From Pseudotabrizicola algicola (GTDB lineage Bacteria; Pseudomonadota; Alphaproteobacteria; Rhodobacterales; Rhodobacteraceae), in contig NZ_JAAIKE010000008.1 of the NCBI RefSeq assembly GCF_010915705.1, positions 36,492-100,491 on the forward strand: DNA of 64,000 nt, read 5' to 3'. The first letter of the stretch is position 1. Each line of letters opens with the position of its first letter. The notes beneath the pieces are model-generated. The model did not search any database, was not told where the DNA came from, and saw nothing but the letters and a program-made list of their open reading frames with translations. The translations under genes and the position numbers were made by a program. Shown here piece by piece: positions 49,545-57,551 of the stretch.

Positions 49545-49570
49545 GGGGGTCTCCTGTGGATGTGGAGGTG

Positions 49571-49999
49571 TCAGGCCAGCGGCCCGGTCGTGGTGTAATG
49601 CAGGACGACGGTGATCACCGCTGCCTTCAAGGCAGCAGCGCCCTCGATGGGCAGGTCGACCGAGGCCGGGGCCTCCGGTTCGACCCAGTCGCAGAGGCCA
49701 CCCAGCGTCCGATCAGTCTCCAGCGCGGCGCCGATGGAGGCGATCATGTCGTCGAAGGCGCTGGCCCGGCCGGTGCCTGCCTGGACGATGACCTCCAACT
49801 CGGCGCGATGCTGGAAGTGGTAGCGCAGCGGTGACAGCGTCACTTCCGGCTCGCCCGGCTGGCCGTCACGCAGGATGATCAGCCCGGCCGCGGGGATCCG
49901 CTCGGGCAGCACCTCATGACGCAGGGTGAGGGCGGCAAGCGGTTGCAGCCGCGCGTGCAGCGCGGCGAGGACTGTTTCGCGATGGGTGGGCATTGACAT
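49571..49999 (-). CDS. Tail terminator-like protein
   Basis: A 142-residue protein (MPTHRETVLAALHARLQPLAALTLRHEVLPERIP, YHFQHRAELEVIVQAGTGRASAFDDMIASIGAALETDRTLGGLCDWV). Its position directly upstream of the tail tube fits a tail terminator (lambda gpU-like), which caps the tail and docks it to the head. GAGG precedes the ATG at 49999; the ATG at 49993 is an alternative. The next upstream genes are on the other strand. Confidence 0.65.
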   Translation of the reverse strand: MSMPTHRETVLAALHARLQPLAALTLRHEVLPERIPAAGLIILRDGQPGEPEVTLSPLRYHFQHRAELEVIVQAGTGRASAFDDMIASIGAALETDRTLGGLCDWVEPEAPASVDLPIEGAAALKAAVITVVLHYTTTGPLA

Positions 50000-50111
50000 G
50001 AACCTCGCAGCCTCCCTTGGGCCGTTGCCGTGTTGCATGCACCGTGCGGTGGGGTGAACGCTTCTTTACCAACTGCCTCTACAAACCACCCGCGGGTCAG
50101 CGGGAGGTTCC

Positions 50112-51629
50112 ATGCAGCACAATCTACGGGAATTTCTCCGCCACGGCGGCAGCGGGCAGTATGTGTTCTCAAGGCAGAACGGGGCCGCCTGTGGCTATCG
50201 CGTGGGCGTCTCGATCAAGTCGACTTTCCCCGGCTATGCCAACTTGCGCGCCGACTTCACCGACCAACTGGACCGCGTGATCGCCGACAACACCCGGATG
50301 CTGCTGAACGCCCTGACACCCCCGGACACCGTGCCGTGGGTGACCGAAGCCGATCTGCGCGATGTTTCGGATGTGAAGGAGGAGGCGCTGCGCCAGTGGG
50401 ATGCACGCTTGACGGCGATCTTCGAGGAATATGAGACCCATCCGCAGCGCCTTCGCCCCCTTCGAACCGCCATGGAAGAACGCCTTCTGCGGGCCTTCGC
50501 GGGCCTGATCAACCAGCTTCGGCAGCAGGATTTGGGGATCGAGCGGTACATCTGGCGGTCCCAGGACGACGCGAAGGTGCGCGAGAGCCACGCTGAGTAC
50601 GACGATCAGGTGTTCCGCTGGGACGAGCCGCCCGCAGGTGGCCATCCGGGACAGGCGCACAACTGTCGCTGCTATGCCGAGCCGGTTGCATCGAGTGAAA
50701 CCATGATCACGCCTGCGGAGTATGTGCCAAGTATCGATGGATTGCCCGATGCCTTGCCGTCTCCCTCAGAGCTTGGATCGGGACTTCGTGCGTTGACGAG
50801 AGGAGGCCTTGCTGCAGTCGCAGTTGTTGGGCTTGAGGCATTTCGCCGATATGCCGAAGATACAGCCGTTCAGAGATCTGCGGAACGCCTTGGCCTTGAC
50901 CTCACCACAGTCGAGGGTGTCTTGGCCGCCCGTGCCCATGCATGGGGCCAATTTCACTCGGGGGCGTTTGCAGGCGCGGACTGGTCGGGACCCAGTTCCG
51001 AAATCGTGGCGCAGGCACTTGCATTATACGAACTCTCCGATCCTGGTACTTTAGGGCGAGCGTTGTCAGGTAGCCAAGAAGACTTGGCCAGAATCCAGGG
51101 CATAGTCGATCAAGCTTTGAAAGCGTGGGGCGCGGGGCAGCTTATTGTGATTCCCGGCGAATTTGCCTCCGGTTGGGTCGAAGTCTTTCCCCAATTCGAT
51201 GGATTCGGTCGTGATATCCTTGATCTGCCCGGTTTTTCGACCGAAGGCTATCAATCGCTCGGTGGTACGTCCTCACCGCATATTGTTGAGAATCGTGCAG
51301 AGGGTGGACCCAGAGCACTTCCAGAAGGTATCCCGGAGACCGATGCAGAGGGCAGACCCGTAGAACCTGCGCCGGAAGCGCGGGGCTTGCCTGCACAGGG
51401 GCGTCCGGGAACCTGGGTTGTCGGCCCTCGCGGAGACAGACTATATGGCCCTGACGGAAAGCCGATCAAAGACGTTGATTGGGGCCACGATCACGGCCAA
51501 GGTCGGCCCCATACGCACGAATGGATCGACGGCGAGCGCCAGCCTGGTCGACCAGCGACCGAGGAAGAGAGCTTTTCAGGTGACGGGCGAGGTGATGACG
51601 GGCTGATCCGTCCGGAGGATTGGAGATGA
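50112..51629 (+). CDS. MuF-domain protein with C-terminal polymorphic toxin-like region
   Basis: A 505-residue protein running against the surrounding operon. An N-terminal helical region leads to a MuF-type minor-head signature (residues 146-191: YIWRSQDDAKVRESH, then PGQAHNCRCYAEP). A middle region without recognisable domain follows. The C-terminus has YGPDGKPIKDVDWGHDHGQGRPHTHEW (about 445-475), a His-rich motif seen at the ends of RHS and other polymorphic toxins. MuF-toxin fusions are known in temperate phages and are thought to be packaged and delivered with the virion. GGGAGG sits 6 nt before the ATG. The C-terminal half and next gene look lower in GC. Confidence 0.72.
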   Translation: MQHNLREFLRHGGSGQYVFSRQNGAACGYRVGVSIKSTFPGYANLRADFTDQLDRVIADNTRMLLNALTPPDTVPWVTEADLRDVSDVKEEALRQWDARLTAIFEEYETHPQRLRPLRTAMEERLLRAFAGLINQLRQQDLGIERYIWRSQDDAKVRESHAEYDDQVFRWDEPPAGGHPGQAHNCRCYAEPVASSETMITPAEYVPSIDGLPDALPSPSELGSGLRALTRGGLAAVAVVGLEAFRRYAEDTAVQRSAERLGLDLTTVEGVLAARAHAWGQFHSGAFAGADWSGPSSEIVAQALALYELSDPGTLGRALSGSQEDLARIQGIVDQALKAWGAGQLIVIPGEFASGWVEVFPQFDGFGRDILDLPGFSTEGYQSLGGTSSPHIVENRAEGGPRALPEGIPETDAEGRPVEPAPEARGLPAQGRPGTWVVGPRGDRLYGPDGKPIKDVDWGHDHGQGRPHTHEWIDGERQPGRPATEEESFSGDGRGDDGLIRPEDWR

Positions 51630-52030
51630 TCACGTTTGAAGGGGATGAACGGTTTGCCGACGTGGAATATGTTGGCATGGCCTACGAATCCACTGATCGA
51701 ACCCTGAGGCTGTTGGTCACGTCCGATCCCGCAGACAACTGTGAAGTGATCCTCCTTCGAAATGTTGCGGCATTTGATGTCCTTCATTTCACGCGACAGA
51801 ATGTTGTCAGTTACCTCGATATCGCGCGTTTGGCCGCCGCCGAGCATCAGGCCTTTGTCGAACTTGCCGTCGGTGAAGGGGCGACGATTACTTTGACAAA
51901 CTATCCCAGTCGGGATGTTCTGCTTGGGGTCGTTTTCGTGTCTGCCAACGGAGCAACGATCTTTGCTCTTTGCGGTTCAGTCGAGAAATGCTCCAGCGAC
52001 GGGTCGGCGCTCTACGGCGTAATGGCATGA
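51626..52030 (+). CDS. Putative immunity protein for the MuF toxin
   Basis: A 134-residue acidic protein (MITFEGDERFADVEYVGMAYESTDRTLRLLVTSDPADNCEVILLRNVAAFDVLHF) with no family that I recognise. The ATG overlaps the toxin stop by 4 nt (ATGA), the usual coupling of polymorphic toxins and their immunity genes. GGAG precedes it. Identification as immunity rests on position, size and acidity only. It ends 16 nt from the end of the convergent DUF6441-type gene. Confidence 0.6.
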   Translation: MITFEGDERFADVEYVGMAYESTDRTLRLLVTSDPADNCEVILLRNVAAFDVLHFTRQNVVSYLDIARLAAAEHQAFVELAVGEGATITLTNYPSRDVLLGVVFVSANGATIFALCGSVEKCSSDGSALYGVMA

Positions 52031-52046
52031 TTTTTGCGACCTGCAC

Positions 52047-52669
52047 TCAACGATCCGCCCACCCCTCCACGATCCGCCCAGGCACGGTGTCGATGGCCCG
52101 CTCGGCATCCCGCGCAAGGTCCAGCCGCTTGCGCAGTTTGACCTGTGGCACCAGCAGGAAGATCGGCACGGTGGTCAGCCCGCGGCCGGTCTTTGATCGT
52201 GACGCTACGGCGCGTCCCTTCGTGTTCAGTCGCCCCTCGGCCACCAGCAGGCTCGGACCCCTGCGCCGGCAGATGAACCGCAGCCTCAGCCCCGTACGGC
52301 GCTCCCATTCGCATGGGGTAATGCGGCCGCCGCGGGTGGATTTGCCTGCGGCCGGGGTGGGGATGGCCAGCCAGAACCCGTTGCGCGACCGGATCAGCGG
52401 CCCGGCGTCATGCGCGCCGACGATCACTGGCGCGTTCGACCAGACCAGCGCCGCGGCGTTCAGGCTTCGCCGCCCTTGGGATAAGTGGCGAGGCGGATCG
52501 AGTTGCCCAGCCTGGTGCCCAGCCCCGCGCCGGTGATCTGGCCGCGCCAGGCGGATTTGAGTCCCGCGCCCGCCTCGCGCAAGGCGGTCGTGACCGCCTT
52601 CTCGCCCGCAGCGATTTCCGCCTGCATCATCGCAACGATGTCAGGATCGATGGTGAGCTTCAGTTTCAT
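52047..52669 (-). pseudogene. DUF6441-like head-tail protein, frameshifted
   Basis: Two frames together give about 206 residues. The first (MKLKLTIDPDIVAMMQAEIAAGEKAVTTALREAGAGLKSAW...LATYPKGGEA) stops at 52460. The second continues LNAAALVWSNAPVIVGAHDAGPLIRSRNGFWLAIPTPAAGKSTRGGRITP to 52047. Adding one A in GAAGCC (about 52463) restores SLNAAALVWSNAP in line. I recall this as the DUF6441 family of phage head-tail completion proteins. It is probably inactivated unless the base is a sequencing error. Confidence 0.7.
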
Positions 52670-52673
52670 CGGA

Positions 52674-52988
52674 TCACGCCGGGCGCAGATCGAGGGTCCA
52701 GATCAGCCGTTCCCGGTCGCGCAGCGGTTCTCCCTGGATCACATGGCTGTCCGCGCCGATGACGATCACGTCGCCCGGCCGTGGGGTGGGCAATTCGGTG
52801 ACGCGCACATCCACCACCGTCGTGTCGCTGACGAAGCGTCCCGCGCCGAAGTCGGTGACGCGGTCGGGTGCGCGGCGGATGATGCGGATCGGGCGTTCCT
52901 CGGAGGTGGTGGCCGAGATCCAGAGGGCCGGGGCCACCATGGCAGCATGGGTAAAGATGCGGTCCATGGCGGCGGCGAAGACGGACAT
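52674..52988 (-). CDS. Head-tail joining protein, lambda gpFII-like
   Basis: A 104-residue protein (MSVFAAAMDRIFTHAAMVAPALWISATTSEERPIRIIRRAPDRVTDFG, PTPRPGDVIVIGADSHVIQGEPLRDRERLIWTLDLRPA). The layout of a short N-terminal helix and a beta-barrel with PRPGDVIVI...V.GEP..D.E.L.W.LDL fits the gpFII family, which completes the head-tail connector. It lies between the capsid gene and the DUF6441-type gene, 4 nt from the latter. Confidence 0.75.
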   Translation of the reverse strand: MSVFAAAMDRIFTHAAMVAPALWISATTSEERPIRIIRRAPDRVTDFGAGRFVSDTTVVDVRVTELPTPRPGDVIVIGADSHVIQGEPLRDRERLIWTLDLRPA

Positions 52989-52999
52989 GGGTGGGTCCG

Positions 53000-54025
53000 T
53001 CAGTTCGACGTGTGCAGACGGATCGCCAGCCGCGGCCGCTTGTTCACCGGCAGGATCGAGGCTTCGGTCATGACATCGATCCAGCGACCCTTCTCGTCGA
53101 GATGCTGGCGGGCGTAGAGAGGCAGGCCGATGGTGTTTGCGGTTTCCAGGAGGTTCGCCGGGCCGCCGTAGGTGGTGAAGGTGTCCATCGTGCCAAGCGG
53201 GAAGGCGATGCCCTCGTTCGCCGGGACCAGCCGTTCGGTGGCCTTGGTCGAGAGGGTGACGGTGCCGGAATACTCCTCGAACAGGATCCCGCCGAAGGGG
53301 AAGTTGCGCCGCACATCTTCGCGCAGCGGCTGGGCCCCGGTCGAGGCGTAGAACTTGTAGGCCTCCTCGGTCTTGGGATGCGCGATCAGCTTGTCGAAGA
53401 ACTCGCGGCTGACGAGAGCGTGCACGCTGGTCATGGCCTCGCCCAGCAGATTGTCCTCGATGGCGCGCAGCACCTCGCGCACCTTGCCCTGAACGTTGGT
53501 GCCTGCGGTGCCCAGCACGAAGTCTACCGAGATCTGGGCGAGGCCGAATTCGGTGAAGTAGTTGTAGAGGGTGGTGCCTGCGCCATCCTTCACGATGCCG
53601 CGGAGCGCGTTCATCTCCATGTATTCGCGGGTCTGTGCGTGCTTGCGCCGCATAAGCAGCAGCTTGCGGTTCATCACCTCGACGAGGGGATCAGCCGCAT
53701 CGAACGCGCCGCCCAGCGCAGGGGCGCCCTGGATGTCGGCAGGCAGGACCACGTCGTCATGCGGGATCCACGGCAGGGCGAAGGACCGCATGGACCGGCC
53801 TTCGCGGGTGCCGACTGTGGCGGGGCCGCCGAGGGGGACGGAGGGCAGAAGGCTCAGGACACCTTCGTATTGCTCGATGATGACCGAGCGCTGGCTTACG
53901 CCTTCGAAGCGGAAGAGGCCGATCTGGGCGAGGCGGGTGTAGAGGTTGGGCAGGATGTTGATGGCCTGCGTCATCTCGGCCAGCGAATAGCCGCCAGCGT
54001 CGAAGGGATTGCGGACGATGGTCAT
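53000..54025 (-). CDS. Major capsid protein, lambda gpE-type (P2)
   Basis: A 341-residue capsid protein of the lambda gpE family. Typical stretches are NILPNLYTRLAQIGLFRFEGVSQRSVIIEQYEGVLSLLPSVPLGG, DIQGAPALGGAFDAADPLVEVMNRKLLLMRRKHAQTREYMEMNALRGIVKDG and a C-terminal LPVNKRPRLAIRLHTSN. The length is that of gpE. Its first 100 residues match the partial P1 copy. It lies downstream of the decoration gene. Confidence 0.95.
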   Translation of the reverse strand: MTIVRNPFDAGGYSLAEMTQAINILPNLYTRLAQIGLFRFEGVSQRSVIIEQYEGVLSLLPSVPLGGPATVGTREGRSMRSFALPWIPHDDVVLPADIQGAPALGGAFDAADPLVEVMNRKLLLMRRKHAQTREYMEMNALRGIVKDGAGTTLYNYFTEFGLAQISVDFVLGTAGTNVQGKVREVLRAIEDNLLGEAMTSVHALVSREFFDKLIAHPKTEEAYKFYASTGAQPLREDVRRNFPFGGILFEEYSGTVTLSTKATERLVPANEGIAFPLGTMDTFTTYGGPANLLETANTIGLPLYARQHLDEKGRWIDVMTEASILPVNKRPRLAIRLHTSN

Positions 54026-54058
54026 GGTGGGGCTCCGGGAGATTGAGGGGATTGGACG

Positions 54059-54439
54059 TCAGACACCGTCGCGGGCGATGATGCCGACAGCGCCCAGCTG
54101 GGTAATCTTGGCGGCGATCTTGGCCGCGTCGTTGACCGTCGCCTCGTAGGCGAGGGCAGCGCGCGACACGATGGCGGGGCCACGCGTGACGATGATGCCC
54201 ACGGCGTCTGCCAGCGTGGCGTTCACTGGATAGAGGTGCACAGCGACTGCGGTTTGCGAACCGTCAGCCCCGGTCGCGGGCGAGAGGGTGTACTTGCCGC
54301 TCGCGGTGATGCGGCCGAGGACGGCACCGGACGGGTAGTTGGTGCCGATCAGCAGCGTGACCACCTCGCGGGTGTAGTTCGGGTTGACCTCATATTTGAG
54401 GACATCGCCCATGCTGGGCGGTTCCGTCAGGACGGGCAT
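54059..54439 (-). CDS. Head decoration protein, lambda gpD-like (P2)
   Basis: A 126-residue decoration protein, equal in length to the P1 copy and sharing YEVNPNYTRE.VTLL.GTNYP.GAVLGRITASGKY and AIVS.AAL. The middle differs more (AVHLYPVNATLADAVGIIVTRGP), so the two prophages have diverged here. Confidence 0.9.
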   Translation of the reverse strand: MPVLTEPPSMGDVLKYEVNPNYTREVVTLLIGTNYPSGAVLGRITASGKYTLSPATGADGSQTAVAVHLYPVNATLADAVGIIVTRGPAIVSRAALAYEATVNDAAKIAAKITQLGAVGIIARDGV

Positions 54440-54520
54440 GGTTCAGTCTCCGGGATGTTGGGGGATGGGAAGGCGGGGCGAGGGCGCAGCAACAAATGCC
54501 GTTGGTGGCCAGCGCCAATG

Positions 54521-54895
54521 TCAGCGCGAGGCGGCGGCCGATTTCTTCGCGGCCGCCACGATGGGGCTTTCCTTGGCCCCGGGTGCCGGGGCGGTGGCAA
54601 TGATGCCAGCCGCATCGCTGCGGGCGGCAAGGTCGGCCAGCACCTTGGCGCGCAGCGCTTCCGGCTTCACGCCCTTGGCGACCGCATCGGCGGCGTCGAT
54701 CTGGACGCCGAGGCGCGCGGCCTGTGCGCAGACCTGTGCGACCTCTGCCGCCTCCGCGCGGATCGCTTCGGGCGACATCGCGGCCGCTGTGGTTTGTGGC
54801 GGCGCGATTGCCGAGGGCGCGGCCGGTTCCGGCGGGGTGCTGGCGGCAGGCGTGGTCGCAGCCTGCGCATCGTCTTCGGGGGCAGTGGTCATCAT
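54521..54895 (-). CDS. Nested scaffold protein from an internal start (Nu3-like, P2)
   Basis: An internal ATGATG at 54895/54892 in the S49 frame is preceded by AGAGGAAAGG, giving a 124-residue Ala/Pro-rich helical protein. The equivalent place in P1 has AGGAGG plus ATG although the local sequence differs, so the internal start is conserved in function. Confidence 0.55.
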   Translation of the reverse strand: MMTTAPEDDAQAATTPAASTPPEPAAPSAIAPPQTTAAAMSPEAIRAEAAEVAQVCAQAARLGVQIDAADAVAKGVKPEALRAKVLADLAARSDAAGIIATAPAPGAKESPIVAAAKKSAAASR

Positions 54896-55834
54896 CGGGC
54901 CCTTTCCTCTGAGGGTGATTGTGCCGCGGGGTGCGGCGGCGAAAGCGCGGAAGGCGGTGACGGGATCGGCCACCTCATCTGCGAGACCGGCGAACACCGC
55001 CGCCTCCCCGCGGAACACAGCCGCCTCGGTGCCCAGCGCGCGTTGAGTGTCGAGGCGGCGGCCGCGCCCTTCGGCGACAGTCTCGGCGAAGAGCTGGCGC
55101 AAATCCTCGAGTTCACCCGCGATCCGGGCGCGGACGGCCTCGGGAAGCGGCTGGTAAGGGTTCGCATCGACCTTGCGGGCCCCGGCATGGATCAGCGTGA
55201 CGGCAATGCCCTTCTGGTCGAGCGCCCCGCTCATGTCGCTGTGCATGGCCACGACACCGATGCTGCCAACGGCGCCGGTGCGGGGCAGGATGATCCGGTC
55301 GGCCTGTGAGGCCAGCGCATAGGCGGCCGAGAGGGCGTGATCGGCGACGAAAGCCCGCACGGGCTTGACCTGACGAGCCGCGCGGATGCGGTCGGCGAGA
55401 TCAAAGGCTCCGGCCACCTCGCCGCCGAAGCTGTCGATGTCGAGGGCGATGCCGCGGATCGCCGGGTCGGCGATGGCCGCCTGCAGCTGGGCCGCGATCC
55501 CTTCATAGGAGGTCAGGCCGGAGGATTGCCCGATCCAGGCGCCGCGATGCACCAGCGTGCCTGCGATTTCGATGACCGCGATCCCTTCGACGACTGCGAA
55601 GGGCTGACCGCCGTTCCGTGCCTGGCGGTTGGTCAGATCGTCACCGAACAACGACGCCCGGACGGGCAGGCTGGCGGCCTCCTGCGCTTCGGAGGCGATT
55701 TCGACCCCCTCGACGCTGATTTCTCTGCCGGTGATCCGCGGACCAAGGCCGGTCAGGAAGGCCAGTGCCTTGGCGGGATCGACCATCAAGGGCGTGTTGA
55801 AGACGCGCTGGGCGATCTGGGTGTGGTGCATCAT
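54521..55834 (-). CDS. S49 family head maturation protease (P2)
   Basis: A 437-residue protease homologous to the P1 gene. The active-site serine is in ALSAAYALASQADRI and the lysine in ARKVDANPYQPLPEAVRA. The substrate-binding glycine stretch DIDSFGGEVAGAFDLADRIRA is conserved. The C-terminal Thr/Ala/Pro-rich part and helix (ESPIVAAAKKSAAASR) correspond to the scaffold portion. The ATG overlaps the portal stop by 4 nt. Confidence 0.9.
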   Translation of the reverse strand: MMHHTQIAQRVFNTPLMVDPAKALAFLTGLGPRITGREISVEGVEIASEAQEAASLPVRASLFGDDLTNRQARNGGQPFAVVEGIAVIEIAGTLVHRGAWIGQSSGLTSYEGIAAQLQAAIADPAIRGIALDIDSFGGEVAGAFDLADRIRAARQVKPVRAFVADHALSAAYALASQADRIILPRTGAVGSIGVVAMHSDMSGALDQKGIAVTLIHAGARKVDANPYQPLPEAVRARIAGELEDLRQLFAETVAEGRGRRLDTQRALGTEAAVFRGEAAVFAGLADEVADPVTAFRAFAAAPRGTITLRGKGPMMTTAPEDDAQAATTPAASTPPEPAAPSAIAPPQTTAAAMSPEAIRAEAAEVAQVCAQAARLGVQIDAADAVAKGVKPEALRAKVLADLAARSDAAGIIATAPAPGAKESPIVAAAKKSAAASR

Positions 55835-57336
55835 TCGTCCTCCGCGGGCCGGGTTTCCCGGTCCTCACCCTCGTCGTTCTCTCGCTGGTCCTGCTTGTCA
55901 GGGTCCGTTTCGCCGCCCTGATCCGCGCTACTGCCACCGGCCGCCTGCGCCGGTGACCCCGGCCGCCGGAAGTCCAGCCCCAGCTCCGCCTCGCGTTTCC
56001 GTTCGGCCGCGATTTCCCTGTCGACCTGCTCGGCGTCGTAGCCGCGCTCTGCGATGGCCTGCGTGCGGGATTTCAGGCCTGCCTCGATCTGCAGGATTTC
56101 GGCCGCAGCATCCTTGGCGGGGTCGATCCAGTCCCACTTGGTCGGAAGCCAGTCACAGGCGAGGTATGCGCGCCGGTCGGTGGCATAGCCCGGCAGGTCG
56201 ATGGCTCCGGCCAGCACCGCCATGTCCATCCACCGCGTCCAGACGGTCCGGCAGAGCTGGTAGACCATCACCGAATGCTGGAAGGCCGAGATCCGGCGGC
56301 GGAAGTCGACGAGTGCGATCCGGGTGTTCGAGAAGTTCCCCTTCGCCGTGTCGCCGGTCAGGTAGCCATAGGGCACGCCCAGCGCCGCGCCGATCTGCAG
56401 AAGCGTGCGGTACTGGAAGGGTTCATAGGTGGATCCAGAATCCGGGGTGGATGGTGTGGTGACATCTTCGCCCGGGTCCAGTCGCACCACCTGGCCGGGC
56501 TCGACCTCGAGATCATCCTCGGCGGGATCGAGGGCCGTTTCTGGCGCGGGGGAGGTGATGAACATCGCGAACATCGCCGCGGTCTTCTTCCGCTCCAGTT
56601 CCGCGTCGTCGTAAAGGTCCAGCGTGAAGATCTTCACGACGGCCGCGGCGAAGCGCGACACCCCGCGCAGCTGGCCCGCCTCGACCGGGTCCAGAATGTG
56701 GATCACCTCGGAGGCGGGCACGCGAACCGTCTCACCCACCAGCCCCGGATCGGTCATGTCGCCTGGATGGCGGCGCAGGAAGTGGTAGGCCACGCGCCGC
56801 CCGATCCCGTCGAATTCGATCCCCTGCCGGATCGACCCAGCGCCGGGCAACGCGCGCGTCAGGTCCTGGGGCAGCATTTCCGAGGGCAGCATCTGCAGCT
56901 GCATGGGCACGGTCAGCCCGTCTTCCGGCCGCCGCGTGCGGATGCGCAGGAAAACCTCTCCCGCCAAGAACACCTCCCGCGTGGCCCGCCGCTGCAGGCC
57001 GAAGAAGTCGGTCAGCCCCTCGGCATCGGCCTCGTCGGTCCAGGCGAGCCAGAGCTTCTGCAACTCCTCCTTCTTTGCGGCGTCCGCGATCTTCGAGGAC
57101 GGTTTGATGCCGTCGCCGACGACATGGTTCGCGAAGGCGTCGACAGCGTTCGCGGCGTAGCCATTGTTCCGGACCAGCCAGCGGGCGCGGGCCGTGATGG
57201 TCTCGCCGGAGGCGGCGATCAGCGTGTTCACATGCGCCCGGGTGGCCCGGAACCCGCGCATGCGCCGATGGGACTGCGCCGCGTCGAACCCGCCGATGAT
57301 GGACCCGAGCCGCGCACGGAAGGCGTCGAGGACCAT
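55831..57336 (-). CDS. Portal protein, lambda gpB-type (P2)
   Basis: A 501-residue portal protein closely similar to that of P1 (WLVRNNGYAANAVDAFANHVVGDGIKPSSKI, LRGVSRFAAAVVKIFTLDLYDDAELERKKTAAMF, KGNFSNTRIALVDFRRRISAFQHSVMVYQ). The acidic C-terminus (ADQGGETDPDKQDQRENDEGEDRETRPAEDE) is even more charged than in P1. ATG at 57336 was chosen; a GTG at 57342 overlapping the gpW stop is possible. Confidence 0.92.
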   Translation of the reverse strand: MVLDAFRARLGSIIGGFDAAQSHRRMRGFRATRAHVNTLIAASGETITARARWLVRNNGYAANAVDAFANHVVGDGIKPSSKIADAAKKEELQKLWLAWTDEADAEGLTDFFGLQRRATREVFLAGEVFLRIRTRRPEDGLTVPMQLQMLPSEMLPQDLTRALPGAGSIRQGIEFDGIGRRVAYHFLRRHPGDMTDPGLVGETVRVPASEVIHILDPVEAGQLRGVSRFAAAVVKIFTLDLYDDAELERKKTAAMFAMFITSPAPETALDPAEDDLEVEPGQVVRLDPGEDVTTPSTPDSGSTYEPFQYRTLLQIGAALGVPYGYLTGDTAKGNFSNTRIALVDFRRRISAFQHSVMVYQLCRTVWTRWMDMAVLAGAIDLPGYATDRRAYLACDWLPTKWDWIDPAKDAAAEILQIEAGLKSRTQAIAERGYDAEQVDREIAAERKREAELGLDFRRPGSPAQAAGGSSADQGGETDPDKQDQRENDEGEDRETRPAEDE

Positions 57337-57338
57337 GA

Positions 57339-57551
57339 TCACAGACCCTTCGTGGCGACGGTGCCCCAGCGGCGGCGACGCGGCGTGGCAGAGGCTGTGG
57401 CAATCCGTCCTTCCAGATCCCGGATCGCCGCAGCCAGTTCGGCGTCCGACCCATAGGTCACGGTCTTGCCGTCATAGCTGACGCTGCGCAGCCCGGCGAA
57501 GCGAGCTTCCTGCAGCGCGATCAGCAGGGCTTGCATGCGTTCCAGGTCCAT
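57339..57551 (-). CDS. gpW-like head-tail joining protein (P2)
   Basis: A 70-residue gpW protein (MDLERMQALLIALQEARFAGLRSVSYDGKTVTYGSDAELAAAIRDLEGRIA) ending in a basic tail (TPRRRRWGTVATKGL). The ATG overlaps the terminase stop as TGATG. This tight junction is the ancestral state that in P1 is split by the ccdAB insertion. Confidence 0.85.
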   Translation of the reverse strand: MDLERMQALLIALQEARFAGLRSVSYDGKTVTYGSDAELAAAIRDLEGRIATASATPRRRRWGTVATKGL

